From Notospermus geniculatus (taxonomy: Eukaryota; Nemertea; Pilidiophora; Heteronemertea; Lineidae): 64,000 nt of DNA. This document shows, in pieces, positions 24,719 to 38,647 of this stretch; position 1 is the stretch's first letter; every line of letters starts with the position of its first letter. The stretch is from the NCBI GenBank assembly GCA_002633025.1, contig NMRB01000831.1:170570-234569 (forward strand), read 5' to 3'. Both the position numbers and the translations under genes were made by a program. Under the pieces are notes generated by a model. The model ran no database searches and was not told the origin of the DNA. It saw only the letters and a list, made by a program, of their open reading frames with translations.

Positions 24719-27700
24719 CTAAGCCTCCGATTCACCCTCAGTACCGCCTTGCCGATCATCGCCACCAACAGCACCACCAGGTGGCAGTGAAGGATCACTG
24801 GCTGCATCTCCAAGAATAAGAAACTTTCCATCTGGACTTAAAGAGGGTACTGGTTCCTCGCCAAGCTGTTTGGTGTCACTGTCTTCATCATCGAGGGCTG
24901 ATATATTTGACATCAGAAGTTCCTGTAAAAGATTACACAGGTGTCAAGTGTTTTGAGGTGACATAAATGAAGGACTTTCCTGATGTTGACAAAGACCTCA
25001 TGATCACTTTCCTAAAGATCTTTAAATGTGCTATGATTTCACCGTTTTTGCAATATGTGTTGAAAACATCATACCTGCTCCGATTTCCTATGTTGTTTCT
25101 GGGCCTTCTTCTCCTGCAGGAAAAAAAATGTTCATTGATGAAAAAAGACAGACTGGAGTGGGGTGCACCATGTTTCCTCCAAAGGAGAAAGTCACGAGGT
25201 GCAGGTTGATATTCAACTATCAGAACACTATGGCTCCTAGGGGAGATTTCAACATGAAATGTTTTCTTGGGGAGTTTTTATTTGCTCTTCACACCCCTCA
25301 CTACAAGTGTCCAGGCTGGCCAGATTCTAACTACATGTACCTATTCAGATATCCATGGCAGGCAGCCTGCCACTTTGGACACTTTATAAGTGAGGGGTAT
25401 TCAGTTGCTGTTATGGAGCAATGGCTGTAGGATTGAGGCAGACCTCACTACTACTCTCAGGCCAACTGAGTGTCGATGGCTGTTAAAGCAAGCAAATTAC
25501 TTGTTTACGACAAAAGATGAGAATGCAGTGTGAATGGTGAATGACAGAAAAGAGATAAATCCTAAAAAAGCAGGGAGAATGATATAAAGATGAGGCAATA
25601 CATGTAAATGTGCCAGACTGAGAATTAGCAGTGTGATAAGACAGTGATGGCTGAGAGGTAAGCTGAAAGCAGAAACCATGAGGTTAACTGCAAAGGATGT
25701 GTGAAAAGGTGCAAGATTTGATGTCTGATCGGAGGATGAATCAGAAAGAAGCAAAGCCTCCTCTTCAAATTCTGGTATCACTAACAGTTGATACTGGTGA
25801 TAAATAAGTACCAGGGTGTCACGGGAAGGGGAATACAGCATGACAAGAAGAGCATTTGAAGCTAAAATGCAAGTTTCCCATTGACACTTGACGGATATTG
25901 ACTTCCGAGAAGGTGAAATGAAATGGCCAGGGCCATTGTGCTCACCTCTGTGACAAGTCTCCATGGTTAAGTGTGAAACTATGACTCTCATGGTGAATGT
26001 TGAAGGATCAGTACAGATAAAGATAAAGCTGAACACACCAAGAAGTATTTTTATGATCTGATCAGTATTATCAGTCAATGACATAAACTCAGGTGATGGC
26101 ACCCAGAAGGAGTACAATTTCTGAATACAATGAATACAAGTGGTATTTGTGAACAAACTGCTTTCCTGTCTAGGTCACAGATGTCAANCAAAAATAAGAT
26201 TTTTACAGCAATTTATTTGATCGTTGCGTCATATCCCAAAGGCTAAAACAATAGGCTTACGTACATGACAAATGCATGACGTCATCAAGCTTTTTGGCAA
26301 AATTGGAAATCTTCAACTTCAAGTGCGCTTCAGGCCATGATGGTAAAGAGTGACACCTAGTGGAAATATGTTACATCAGGACAGAATTACATCGACTACA
26401 AGATTCTGGTGCAGGACATTTCAAGGGGGTGCCTGATGAGCAAAATTCAGCAATTTCCAGGGGGGTGTAAATGGGCGGTCGCTAGCGACCGCCCTGTACG
26501 TCAAAGGGTTAAAGTGTGAACTCTGTGTTCATCAGCCCTTCCAGGCCACCCAGCAGCAGGGCTGCAGTTAGCATGGGGGGGGGGGGCACCCAGATGTCAC
26601 TGAAAATTGTATTTTTCATGGAGAATTTGGCCGAAAAATGTCACACGTGTTTTGCCCCTAAGGCCAAAGCTAGCTGCAGCCCTAAGCAGACAGCTCAGCT
26701 TTAAATCAGGGAAAATCCGAACAAGGATGAGCCGTGGAATGTTTGTGAACTAACATCCATTGATAATGCAACCCATGATAAAGATTGATATACAAGTGTC
26801 TCTCGGCATGCGTTTAGTGGATATGTGGTCCAGTCCACCAGGAATGGTAGAAATCCTTAATCTGTCCTGAGGCCCGGGACTATTGTCCTGACCAATTAAA
26901 CCTTAGTGTTCTGATTTCAAGGATCATTTCACTGACCCTAACCAGAACAACACCGGGCCTAGATGTATTTGGACATTATACCAAGGACTACCATTCGCAT
27001 CACTGGGACCAACGAAACCGGCTCAGTGACATATTAGTGATACATAATATGTACAATATGTAGATATGTAAGATGTAACTACCATGGTATCGTCACATGC
27101 TGGCTCCTGGAGATTAGACAGAAATGAAGTGTCAGTCAGTGAACTCACGGAAAGTAATAAGCAAGGATATTTAATGCCGTTCCAATAATAACCATCTTGA
27201 CATATCAAGGCCTACGGTCACTCCGCCCTTCGAACTACGCTCCCTTCACCCTTGACATTTTCCCTCCTGAATTCCACTCGCAGCAGACTGTGCCGTTTAT
27301 CACGCTCGCCCCCACTGCTGTCATCAAATATAATCCAGAAGAAAATATTCCACCCAAAAACATATTCAACGTTAAGCATACCTGTGTTCTTTATTACTTG
27401 ATATCAAAATCCTTCATTTTACAGCATAATTCGTCAAAAAAACAATAATTATTTGTTAAATTGCGAAGAACATCGATAGAAAGAAGAGCCAACTTGAGAG
27501 CCAATCAGAAAAAGTCCTCGCATACATTAGTAGTCCACAGTGACACTGAACTTCGACGCAGTTGAAGCCGAGTAAAACATGAATGGTATCCCTTTCCCGG
27601 TCATATTTGACACAAACAAGTCCTTCCCTGATGCAAACACATGAATAGTATCCTTCTGATGTGAAGCTAGCGACGAAACGTTGTATTTTCTGCAAATTTC

Positions 27701-30700
27701 TGAGCCCAAGGGACAGATCGAAGTTCTGAAGCCGCCATGTTTGCTCTGTTGATTCACCTCGCGCCCAGGTGCATCTGGTCACAAACACTACGTATTTCAT
27801 GTACTTCGTTAATTGCTCAGTTCCTGGAGGCGAGGTGACAGCTCAGCAAGAGCTCTGATTGGCCGCTCATCTCTCGGCGGCAATGCAAGTGGAAATGTGG
27901 GTAGTTTCAGGCAAGGGTGAATTGAGCGAGATCGAGAGTACGAGTGATAGGAACCCTTGTCAGGGCAAGATGATAATAACTTAAGTAACAGCAGCATGAC
28001 CGACCGAATAACCTAGCAGTTCCTTATTCCTTCAACTGATTTTAGTGTTGATGTTAGTCATTAGTCTACACTGTATCCTTGGACTGTCAAATGTAAATTT
28101 GCACTATAACTTGTTGCTATAACATGTAAATGTTCTATAAAACTCAAAAGTCTTATTAGATAGTCAGAGAATTATAACAGTTGTGGAAAACATGCAATGC
28201 TTAGCACAGAATTCCAGTACAATGCAGCAGAAATCATGGCAGGAGTTACAACGTATGAAGATATGATGCCTAAAAAGGGAGTGAGTGAAGAAGACACTCA
28301 CCATGAGAGCTTGGAAAGCAATCCTGGTAGCTGCACTGATTGCCTGACAGATCTGGAATGGAAAAAAACATGGGTCAATTCAAACCAATGAGATGAGCGT
28401 CGCAAAGTCAGCAAGAACACTGAAACATCGTCATAAACATGCCGAGAACTACGTTTAGGGTAGTCGGGGGGGGGGGGGGGGAANCGGGGGGGGTATCGGG
28501 CAACTCACCTCCTCTCCTGATGTATTACACTCAAACACATGACATGCAAACGAAGGATGACCATCAGCTGTACCTTCCTTGTTCCTTGTTATGAAAGCAA
28601 ATAATCTGAAAACAATGAGAAAGTTTCTAAAAAAACAGTCTTATGGTGGGTAAACACTCTGAGCAAGATTGCTTCGTCACCCAACCAAATCACTGAAGTT
28701 GAACTTCAGTCAATTTGAAATTTTGGTGGTCTGTTATCAGAGACTGGAGACTAGAAATTCAGTGGCGGGCGAAGACTTCGTTTTGAACGGTTATGCCTGA
28801 AGATGACATGAATTTATGCTTACCGTTTGTTCTCCTTATGTGCCGACCAAAATGATATATCCTCAAGAGCAAATTCTGTGCGGATGCTTTTATTTGACGG
28901 GTCAAGGAGTCGCATGTTTTCACTCGTCACCATTAAGTGCGACTCCGTCATTCGGAATATGTTATGTATAGCTCTGGCGGCCATGATCTGGCGGATTGTC
29001 TCATGGACAAGTTGTTCTCCTGAATCAATTTAATCAAATACAGATCACAACACATGCAACAAATATTTCTGGTAGGCCTGCATATCAGCAAACCCCATCT
29101 ATGAAGTTACTGGTAAATCTAATAATACTGAAGAGATCCAAGGTCGTAATCTAAGACTTCCTCCGCATGGCCTCAGGCAAATGAATAAAGTCACAGCACA
29201 AATTCTGTGTCCCTGTCCGTGGTGTCCGCCCATAGCAACTCTGTTCAACACTTTCAGGACTCACCTCTGTCTAGTTTGACCTCCATAGACCCGAGAAATC
29301 TCACAACAAATGTTTGACAATATGCTGAATGATCTGTTGAACCATCTGCATTGACAATGTCGTCTGTGGTCTGATCAAACGGGTTGATTCTTCTGAAACA
29401 ATAGCTCTGTCTAAAGATGTGCCACTGGGATACAAAGACATACCAAGCAAAACGAGAAGATAACACCTTACGGAAGATAATCTTCCACATGAGTCACAGG
29501 AGAAATCATTTGAATGAAAGTTATTGTGTTGTTCTCAAATGAAAGAAAATGCCTTCCATTTTGGAACTTCTTCCATTTCATTCCTACCTCTGAGGTCCAT
29601 CTTTCGGCGGAGAGAATGTCTTCCCCTCATCGCTTGGGGAGATCATATCGAACTGTATTGGGGTGTCGGAGAGGAATGCTTCAGCGGGAGTTGATGGTGG
29701 GGAGGGCGGCCCCGATTTGGATGAGCCTGAGGCTGAATCACTGAAGAAGAGAAAAGATTTTGGTTGTGAACATGAGCTACTGTTACAAGGACCTTTTTCA
29801 TGAGAACACATGAAGGTACTGACAGCCATACCTGAAGGAAATCAATAAATCTTACCCAGAGACGGAGCCTTTCATTTGTGGTGAGCCTTCAGAAACTGAC
29901 TGCGGTCGCTGCTTGGTTTTCAAACGAGTTGGAGTCTTTTCCTTTATGTAGCCGCCTTCTTTCACCACATTATTTATTGTACTTGTCCACTGGAAAGAGA
30001 TTACAATAGCCATATACAAAATATACTGCAAAGCAAGGGTTAGGAGACCCAAGACAGGGAATTCAGTTCTTCAGCAACAGGTACATTGACAAATCAATGA
30101 CATGTAGGACACGCGTAGGAGCTGGGTGATTTTATCTTGATAGAGCACCTACCTCTTCTTTTTCTCTGTCATTCTCAGCTTGAAGTATCACAGTCCTGCA
30201 ACAGAAACGTACAAGTCGAATTGGGCAATTCCAAGCAAAAAGACATGTACACTGGATGGGATATAATCTCAATTTGGTCGTTGGAACATAAGAAATCATC
30301 ATGATTCAGACGACTGGTCGAACGAGTTGAACCCATGAAACTCACTTTTTGCTTTTAGGTGCAACAACTTGGAAAACAGATCGTCTGTCATCTGCATCAC
30401 ATGTGACAGCGTGAGTTCCTTCTTCATTCAGGTCCAGCACCAGGCCGCCGGCAACCTGAAACAGAACAGGAAAATATCTTCTAAATTTTTCAGTTCCTTC
30501 AACATGGAGAGGCAGTGAAAAGTCACAGCTGACAGCAGAAGATCTCAATGAGTTTATGAAAAACATGTCTCTTACCTCATCCTTGTTCTGGATCATTAAG
30601 TTTCCTCCCTGTATAAAGAAATAGCACCGTTCCCACTTATGGCTAAGGATCTCTTTCCTGAAAAAGATCACGGATACTTGTTGACTCAATGGTTGACACA

Positions 30701-33700
30701 ATCTGTGCTGTAGGATCAGTATGAATAGAATAGCTTTGCATCAATGATAAGTCATTAACCTACATGTAATTCCTTGTGGCTGCTTAAAGAGCAAAGGGAC
30801 AGGATCAGGGTACTGGCTACTTGCTCCAATCTACCCACATAGTACATGTAGTAGGGCTATCTCAAGGCACACAAAATGCAAACGAGTTTGGCAAGCGTTT
30901 AGATTCCTGCAGCCCAGCAACCTATTGATTACACCCACTGCCTTACCTCCTAACCCTAAGCAGGAATAAAATTCAAGACTGAACCATTTTAATCAACCAT
31001 TCATTTTAAAATAGAATACTGGTGGATAATAAAAAAGAAAGGAAATGAAAAATAATTCAACGCACTAGAGAACTCAACACCAGTATGGGAAAGTGAGGTC
31101 ACTTCTACAAGCATTTTGCCCAAGAAGAAAGCATGCAGAGACAGAATCACAAGGTGACCACAGTGAGACAAACTAGATATCTCCTAAGCTAGCATATGGT
31201 ATCACTGATATACACTCCAATACTCATGACTATCCAATGAGGCCTAGATCTAAAGTGCACAAGAGAGTTCACAGACTGTCAACTGAACGGATGATTGGAG
31301 AGGATGAAAATGACCATGAATTCCTATGAAATTGAGGACATATAACATCTACTCCTAACAATCTATCATGATCACCACTACACCCTATACCCGTACTTAC
31401 TTCCGTATGAAGAGATAACCAGCTTTCTGCGTGAGTGTTGTATTGGGAGGGATGTAGGGCATATCCCCCATGGGTTCTGCATAGTAAAGATGATTGCTCT
31501 GTTTCTCCAGGGCATCGATGAAATCAACTGTCCGCTGAGTTTCTTGGTTCATCTCCTGGTGGACACTGGAGGTAGAAAATAAGCAAGTCACAGCCAAATT
31601 CTACATACTGAATGTTTTTGGTTGGTTGAGGTATAGGACCAGGGTGTCAATGATGAAACAGTGGCATCACATGGTACTTTCAATTCTTTTTTCTATCACT
31701 ACGGGTTAGTGTCTCTAGTGCATCACTCTGAGTTGCTTACAAAAAAAAGTCCCTATTCGTTGTCGATTTTGGTCTCACCACGAGGCAAAACTGCTGGCAC
31801 TGAGGGGGTTAATTACACAACTGACAACTAAACCTANGTGAGCCTTCAGAAACTGACTGCGGTCGCTGCTTGGTTTTCAAACGAGTTGGAGTCTTTTCCT
31901 TTACGTAGCCGCCTTCTTTCACCACATTATTTATTGTACTTGTCCACTGGAAACAGATTACAATAGCCATATACAAAACATACTGCAAAGCAAGGGTCAG
32001 GAAATCCAAGACAGGGAAATCAGTTCTTCAGCAACAGGTACATTGACAAATCAATGACATGTAGGACACACGTAGGAGCTGGGTGATTTTATCTCGATAG
32101 AGCGCCTACCTCTTCTTTTTCTCTGTCATTCTCAGCTTGAAGTATCACAGTCCTGCAACAGAAACGTACAAGTCGAATTGGGCAATTCCAAGCAACAAGA
32201 CATGTACACTGGATGGGATATAATCTCAATTTGGTCGTTGGAACGTAAGAAATCATCATGATTCAGACGACTGGTCGAACGAGTTGAACCCACGAAACTC
32301 ACTTTTTGCTTTTAGGTGCAACAACTTGGAAAACAGATCGTCTGTCGTCTGCATCACATGTGACAGCGTGTGTTCCTTCTTCATTCAGGTCCAGCACCAG
32401 GCCGCCGGCAACCTGAAACAGAACAGGAAAATATCTTCTAAATTTTTCAGTTCCTTCGACATGGAGAGGCAGTGAAAAGTCACAGCTGACAGCACAAGAT
32501 CTCAACGAGTTTATGAAAAACATGTCTCTTACCTCATCCTTGTTCTGGATCATTAAGTTTCCTCCCTGTATAAAGAAATAGCACCGTTCCCACTTATGGC
32601 TAAGGATCTCTTTCCTGAAAAAGATTACGGATACTTGTTGACTCAATGGCTGACACAATCTGTGCTGTAGGATCAGTATGAATAGAATAGCTTTGCATAA
32701 ATGATAAGTCATTAACCTACATGTAATTCCTTGTGGCTGCTTAAAGAGCAAAGGGACAGGATCAGGGTACTGGCTACTTGCTCCAATCTACCCACACAGT
32801 AGGGCTATCTCAAGGCACACAAAATGCAAACGTGTTTGGCAAGCGTTTAGATTCCTGCAGCCCAGCAACCTATTGATTACACCCACTGCCTTACCTCCTA
32901 ACCCTAAGCAGGAATAAAATTCAAGACTGAACCATTTTAATCAACCATTCATTTTAAAATAGAATACTGGTGGATAAAAAGGAAGGAAATGAAAAATAAT
33001 TCAACGCACTAGAGAACTCAACACCAGTATGGGAAAGTGAGGTCACTTCTACAAGCATTTTGCCCAAGAAGAAAGCATGCAGAGACAGAATCACAAGGTG
33101 ACCACAGTGAGACAAACTAGATATCTCCTAAGCTAACACGTGGTATCACTGCTATACACTCCAATACTCATGACTATCCAATGAGGCCTAGATCTCGAGG
33201 CCTAGATCTAAAGTGCACAAGAGAGTTCACAGACTGTCAACTGAACGGATGATTGGAGAGGATGAAAATGACCATGAATTCCTATGAAATTGAGGACATA
33301 TAACATCTACTCCTAACAATCCATCATGATCACCACTACACCCTATACTTACTTCCGTATGAAGAGATAACCGGCTTTCTGCGTGAGTGTTGTATTGGGA
33401 GGGATGTAGGGCATATCCCCCATGGGTTCTGCATAGTAAAGATGATTGCTCTGTTTCTCCAGGGCGTCGATGAAATCAACTGTCCGCTGAGTTTCTTGGT
33501 TCATCTCCTGGTGGACACTGGAGGTAGAAAATAAGCAAGTCACAGCCAAATTCTACATACTGAATGTTTTTGGTTGGTTGAGGTATAGGACCAGGGTGTC
33601 AATGATGAAACAATGGCATCACATGGTACTTTCAATTCTTTTTTCTATCACTACGGGTTAGTGTCTCTAGTGCATCACTCTGAGTTGCTTACAAAAAAAA

Positions 33701-36700
33701 GTCCCTATTCGTTGTCGATTTTGGTCTCACCACGAGGCAAAACTGCTGGCACTGAGGGGGTTAATTACACAACTGACAACTAAACCTACCCTTGACAGCT
33801 AGCTGTAGTATTTCCAAGGAATTCCTCTAGTTCTGGCTTTACAATGACCTCTTGGCACATGGTGAAAAAGGAGCGGTGTGCATGCATGTAACCAAGGAGA
33901 GGTTCCAGAAATGCATATTTCCTCTTGTACTGGAGAGCGTTTAGTGATGAATAGTAATGGAGATTTGTCTGAAACAGAGAACAGAATGATTTTATGACAG
34001 GTTTCGGGCACTGCAGGGAAATGTATGAAGCCACTTCGTTGCTCTAGTGCATCCACTGTGTCATTGACTGCAATGTCAATCTCGAATGAATATTAAAAGA
34101 AGACCCATATTGATTTGACATGGCTTGAAAACGAGCAGTCAAACTTGGCAGCCAACTTTTCCCATTCTGTTTTATGACACTTTACTATCAATTTTTTTTC
34201 ATGCATTTCTCTGCCAAATATCTGAGCTCACCTGGTGAAACTTCTTCCTCATGACATAGAGCTCCTCATTGGACTCAAATCTGTCCTTCTCATTCCTTGA
34301 CTTTTTTGGCAACTTCATGTATTTATTCATGGCATGTTCATGTTCTGGAATTGTTAAAATAAGGAAACAGGATCATTTCTAAACTCACGATTCACTGACT
34401 GACACAATGAGGAGGTAGCCTAATTTTTTCTACCATTTGATGGCGCTGCGACCGTATCCACTTTTCCACGACCGTATCCACTTTTCCACTGTGACGTTGT
34501 ACAGAACGTCAACGTCACACTGCCGTGACGTTGTGGCTTCATGCTTGCACCTCACATTGCCACGGAGATGACGTCCTGAAGACAATGAAAAGGCCTGATT
34601 TGGTCGCAGCGACATCTTTCCGTGGAGAAGTGGCGACCCCTTCATTATATCACTCTGTACCGGTAATCAGTAGCCAAGATCAACTTTTAAAAGTAATCAG
34701 GACTTCAGGTTATCACAGTGTATCTGGCAAGTGGTGGTGCCACTTGACTGGTTTGATCAGAACTCACAAAATGACAACTTACCAGTGCTTGATATCTGAA
34801 ACATCTCAAACATGGTGGTAATTTCTGGAAGAAGAAAATTTTCAAAACTCAACAGTGGTATTCTTACCCCACATGGAAAAATCATTTTCTCAAGCCAGTA
34901 GAACGATCATTTACCTTCTAAATCTGCCTGTAGGAATCTTGTGATGGGGTACATCATGCTGTCACCAAGCTGTGTGGCTAATATCTGCTGCATAGAACTG
35001 ATCTGTACGTAAAAGAAAAAGATGAAGGATCTAAGTATCATGGCATTTAATATATAACTTACAGCCTGGTAGCACACAACTAAATGGGGGTCTGCAAGTT
35101 TTGCAACAATCACACATACTTTGATACACCACTGATTTTACTGCATTTATCATGAAACAGGACAGATTGCAGTGATAATTTCAGGTGAGTTGGTAGCCTA
35201 CCTCATCCATATATCCTGTGAACTGTTTGATGGTTTCTTTAAGTATCGTATCATCATTGTCAAGTGGGAATTTCTGAAAACAATTAACAAAGAGACTGCT
35301 ATTCGTGGGAAGTTGGCTTGGATTGGGTGATTTGGAAAAAGAGGAAAATGCAACGAATCGATTCCTATTTGGACCACGCATTCTCGCCTGCGACAACATG
35401 GATGATGAAAATAATACTGTAAAACGGGAAATTTTTGCGGATGGTTTTTTTCGCGGACCCTCAGTATTTCTGCCCCAGAATAATATTTTGCGCCTTTATA
35501 ATTTGCGGACAGCTCGGCGCCGCAAAAACCGCAAAATTAAAATGCATTGCAACAAATTCACAGAGCCGTAGACGTGATTTCCCGGCATTCAGGCCACCAT
35601 CATCCTCTATGGGAAGCAGTTTCATTCATAAATACAAGCAGTTTCAAGAGCCCCGAAGTTCCATGTGCTCTTGTTTTGACTGGAGACTGACCACGTGGCT
35701 TTGTTGTGTCTGGTTTGGGACCATAAGTATTCGTGGCTAATGACGGCCGGCTCATCTTCAACGCGAGTATCGGATGATCAGAACACTATTCTGAATGTGG
35801 AGTTTACCGAGTTGCAAGTTTCAGCGTGATTTATTGGCAAGTACTAGCATTATGCAAGTTGTGTCTTATTTTTGCGGTCGTGCCGACAATGTTGAATTGA
35901 AAAAAATTTTACGCGTATTAAATTTGCGGATGTGATAGGACCGCAAAGACCGCAAAATTAAAACGTCCGCGAAAATTTCCCGTTTTACAGTATAAGTCGC
36001 TGGTTTATGAGGGAGACTTTTACCTGAGCCTCGTAAGTCTTCAGGAGATGTGATAAGGAAGTTGTGGCAGCGCTCAACTCACACTGAAGAAATACGGAAA
36101 ACATATACCACAATTAGACCCTGAGTTGATTGAACCAAGATTCACCAATTATTAAGTGGCCCATACACGTGCAATATTATTGCACAATATGAGGATTCAC
36201 AGTCAAGATCCTTCAATATATGCAAAATTATGCTGGGAGAATATGTACCGGTAGTGGCTTTTAAAGGAGTCAGAGGCAACAAATAATCAAAGCAATTCAA
36301 TGGCATCTGCCCTCCTAATACTTGGATTCCTTTTCAGAGCTGAGGTTAAAATGGAAGAAACCAGCCACTCAGGTTTTCATTGAGACACCTGTCACAAACC
36401 CTCTGAAAATATTGGGCAGCCAGATGTAGGCAGTGTTTTTTTTTTAAATCAATCTCAATGCAATCATACACTGCTCAAAAGAATAGGAATCTTCCTACAT
36501 AGTTAAGCACAACCAAAACCCAAGAAATCAATATCATAATCAATTTACCCCACAACACCAGCTGGGAAATCAATACACCAGACCAAGATGTGGACTATTG
36601 TTGAATGCCGATAGTCTGGCTGCATATTCAGACTCTATAAATAGCACTTTTGTGAATGATTGTTTTCTGATATGTCTGAGGGTGGAGAGCAAAGGCAACA

Positions 36701-38316
36701 ACAACATACTAGCATACAATTGAATACCGCTAACACTCAACAGTACATTAGTCATGTTAGTGTAGCTTATTGAAGAGAATTAGCATTGCTATGTTGCTGT
36801 AATATCTGTGCTGTGGGTATAGTACTGTAGGAGTGGAGTCGATATTCACAGAGGGTGTGATATCGCTAGATGATGCATTGCTGTTGGTGACATACGGATC
36901 GGAATTTTCACAGTTAACACTTTCTGAACAGACATTGGCAATGTTTGTTAAGAGATTCCCGAAATAGAAAAAAAAATATCAATATTATTCAATTATAATC
37001 AGCCAAGGAGCACATGATTGAGCTTGCAGCACACTTCCAGGAAGGATCAGGATCTAACTGATGATGTATTCGATACTGTCAATGATTGACAAATCCAATG
37101 AGTACCAGTAGTTTACTCTCACAGCCGAGCACTTGGGAGTCTTTGTGATTTCTAGGTGTAAATGCTGCTACTCCCACACACTCATATTATTTATTCTAAA
37201 GCCCTGAATATACCATACAAGAAGCAAGGCCAATTTCTCACTTCATGTAGTACATAGACAGAATCCATAGACACGTATAAGCTTTTGAGGAAATGAATTA
37301 ATAGCTGACCTAATTCTTGGAAGGGGGGTCAGCTGTCTATGTTTGTCAACACGAACATTGAAAACAAGAAAGTACTTTAAAAAGATAGTAGGGACGATAG
37401 TATATTCATGCATTAATCATAATCATAATGCATATCAGACAAGATAAAATCAGAATCTATCATTTGCGATGGTTGTTCTGCAACTGAATGAAAAACCCAT
37501 ACTGAATATACCTCCAACTCAATTACACCATGTAGCCTACACAACATGACAATGAGACAACCACAGATTATTCACTTGCTTGCTTTGCAATACTGCTAAT
37601 TACTCTCAGTCTAGGCCTATACAATTCCTTCACGGAAAGATAACGGCCTACCTGAGCCCGATGGATTCTGTCACAGCAGCGATGATAATGCAGGGCAAAA
37701 CCCTTTAGCATCCACGCATCTTTCTCGAACACTCCAAGCAAGTTCCTTGTCTGTAAATAAAATGAAGAATCAGACAGACTGCACTGGTGACTGTAGTAGG
37801 GCAGAAAACTAATTCTCGTCAACTTTTGCAAAAATCGGGACAAGGCCCCAGGGGTGGAGTAGGTATGTGGTAGGCCACGCCCCCACCACTGACCACACTA
37901 GACTACAGCGCACGAGCGATGCGAGGCCTAGGGGGTAGGCCTAGGCCCACCCACCCAAAGTGGGCCACTCACTGCTCAGCTCAGATTGCTCAGTCCCGCA
38001 GTGCTGAGTGCACGTCCTGAGCCTGCCAGCCATCATCATGGCCATGATGTTGACCTTTGGTTGGTGTATTGTATATGACTAGGCCTACGTGTGTATGCTA
38101 GGCCTAAGCCAACTGTATTAGGCCTACCCTAGTGCATTGCATGCATCATGCATCATGTGCATGCCTGCATGCCGCCTGCCTGCCTGCACAAATGACATGA
38201 ATGAAATGTTTTGGTGGTGCTTCAACTTGAGGAGGAGGTGGGGCAAAACATCATCACTTTACCTGTGGACTATCGGCAAGTGCATCCTCAAGGTGTAGTT
38301 TTTCAATTCCTGGCAT
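24719..38316 (-). CDS. APPL1: APPL adaptor protein (BAR-PH-PTB), complete, 20 exons
   Basis: Exons high to low: 38316-38263, 37750-37652, 36083-36024, 35273-35202, 35002-34915, 34824-34783, 34344-34232, 33968-33790, 33517-33353, 32614-32533, 32412-32303, 32152-32110, 29989-29856, 29740-29588, 29392-29265, 29019-28824, 28605-28509, 28352-28302, 25113-25075, 24922-24719. Total 2109 nt = 702 aa (human APPL1 709). Start MPGIEKLHLEDALADSPQ is family-typical. The BAR domain is coded to about 33790, the PH domain by exons 33517-29856 (TQKAGYLFIRK, WERCYFFIQGGNL, VFQVVAPKSKK), the PTB domain by 29392-28302 (VVRFLGSMEVKLD, ICQAISAATRIA). The protein ends GESEA, like the PDZ-ligand tail of APPL1. APPL proteins bind RAB5 on early endosomes and link receptors to AKT signalling. 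Five exons appear twice because of the duplication 29881-33788. Orthology to APPL1 versus APPL2 is not resolved. Confidence 0.93.
26473..26494. repeat. Perfect 22-bp GC-rich palindrome
   Basis: gggcggtcgc-tagc-gaccgccc reads identically on both strands. It lies in the long APPL intron between 25113 and 28302, followed by tacgtcaaagggttaa. Likely the hairpin of a small repeat element; no partner copy found in this window. Confidence 0.6.
29881..31836. repeat. APPL exon block, duplicate copy A
   Basis: About 1956 bases containing PH-domain exons 29989-29856 (partly), 30195-30153, 30455-30346, 30657-30576 and 31565-31401. It is followed by one N at 31837 and then by an almost identical copy. 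Differences are scattered SNPs and small indels of the kind seen between alleles. Confidence 0.9.
31838..33788. repeat. APPL exon block, duplicate copy B
   Basis: Near-identical to 29881-31836; exons 31946-31838 (truncated at the N), 32152-32110, 32412-32303, 32614-32533 and 33517-33353. Only one copy of each exon is needed to make a normal-length APPL protein. The N exactly at the junction suggests two haplotypes placed in series by the assembler. Confidence 0.9.
35415..35992. mobile_element. 578 bp mariner-type MITE, TACTGTAAAACGGG ends
   Basis: Left TACTGTAAAACGGGAAATTT and right AAATTTCCCGTTTTACAGTA are perfect inverted repeats, extended by gcggac/gtccgcg. TA at both ends is the expected target. 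Interior has several 'tttgcgga' / 'accgcaaa' words. Lies in the APPL intron between 35273 and 36024. Confidence 0.75.
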
Positions 38317-38647
38317 ATTGCTGGATTTGCTCAATTCTTGGAATTAAAAACTGCTTTGTGCTTCTGTGCTAAATTGTTATGGTTTTTCCTGAAAATTGGT
38401 CAATGTTTTGAAGCGGCCATTACGAGTGACAGTGACATCAATCATGTCTCTGATTCGTCAATAATATTAAAAAGGCAGAAAATATGTATAACTAATTCGA
38501 AAAAAATGTGAAAACTACTTGTTCATTATTGCATAACAATTTAATAGAAGTTTTATTGCTATTCTAATCAAAAACAATTATTCAGATGCATTTCGACCCC
38601 GAAGTTATTGCGGCTATCCCGCATATATTGTGACGTCAGAAATCAAA
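38317..38647. promoter_or_regulatory. Shared APPL/PSMD6 bidirectional promoter region
   Basis: The APPL start codon (minus, 38316) and the PSMD6 start codon (plus, 38648) are 331 bases apart head to head, so both transcription starts must lie here unless distant 5' exons exist. Possible elements seen are agcggccattac around 38412 and attcgtcaataat around 38452. No TATA box at a convincing place. Confidence 0.6.

Noticed and set aside
25497-26156. 219-codon minus-strand open frame in the APPL intron
   Set aside because: Composition alternates hydrophobic low-complexity runs, no domain, not needed for the APPL frame, and no clear splice links; treated as a chance open frame.
31401-33517. Genuine tandem duplication of PH exons giving a longer APPL
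   Set aside because: The single N at the junction and allele-like differences favour assembly error, and one copy gives a normal-length protein.
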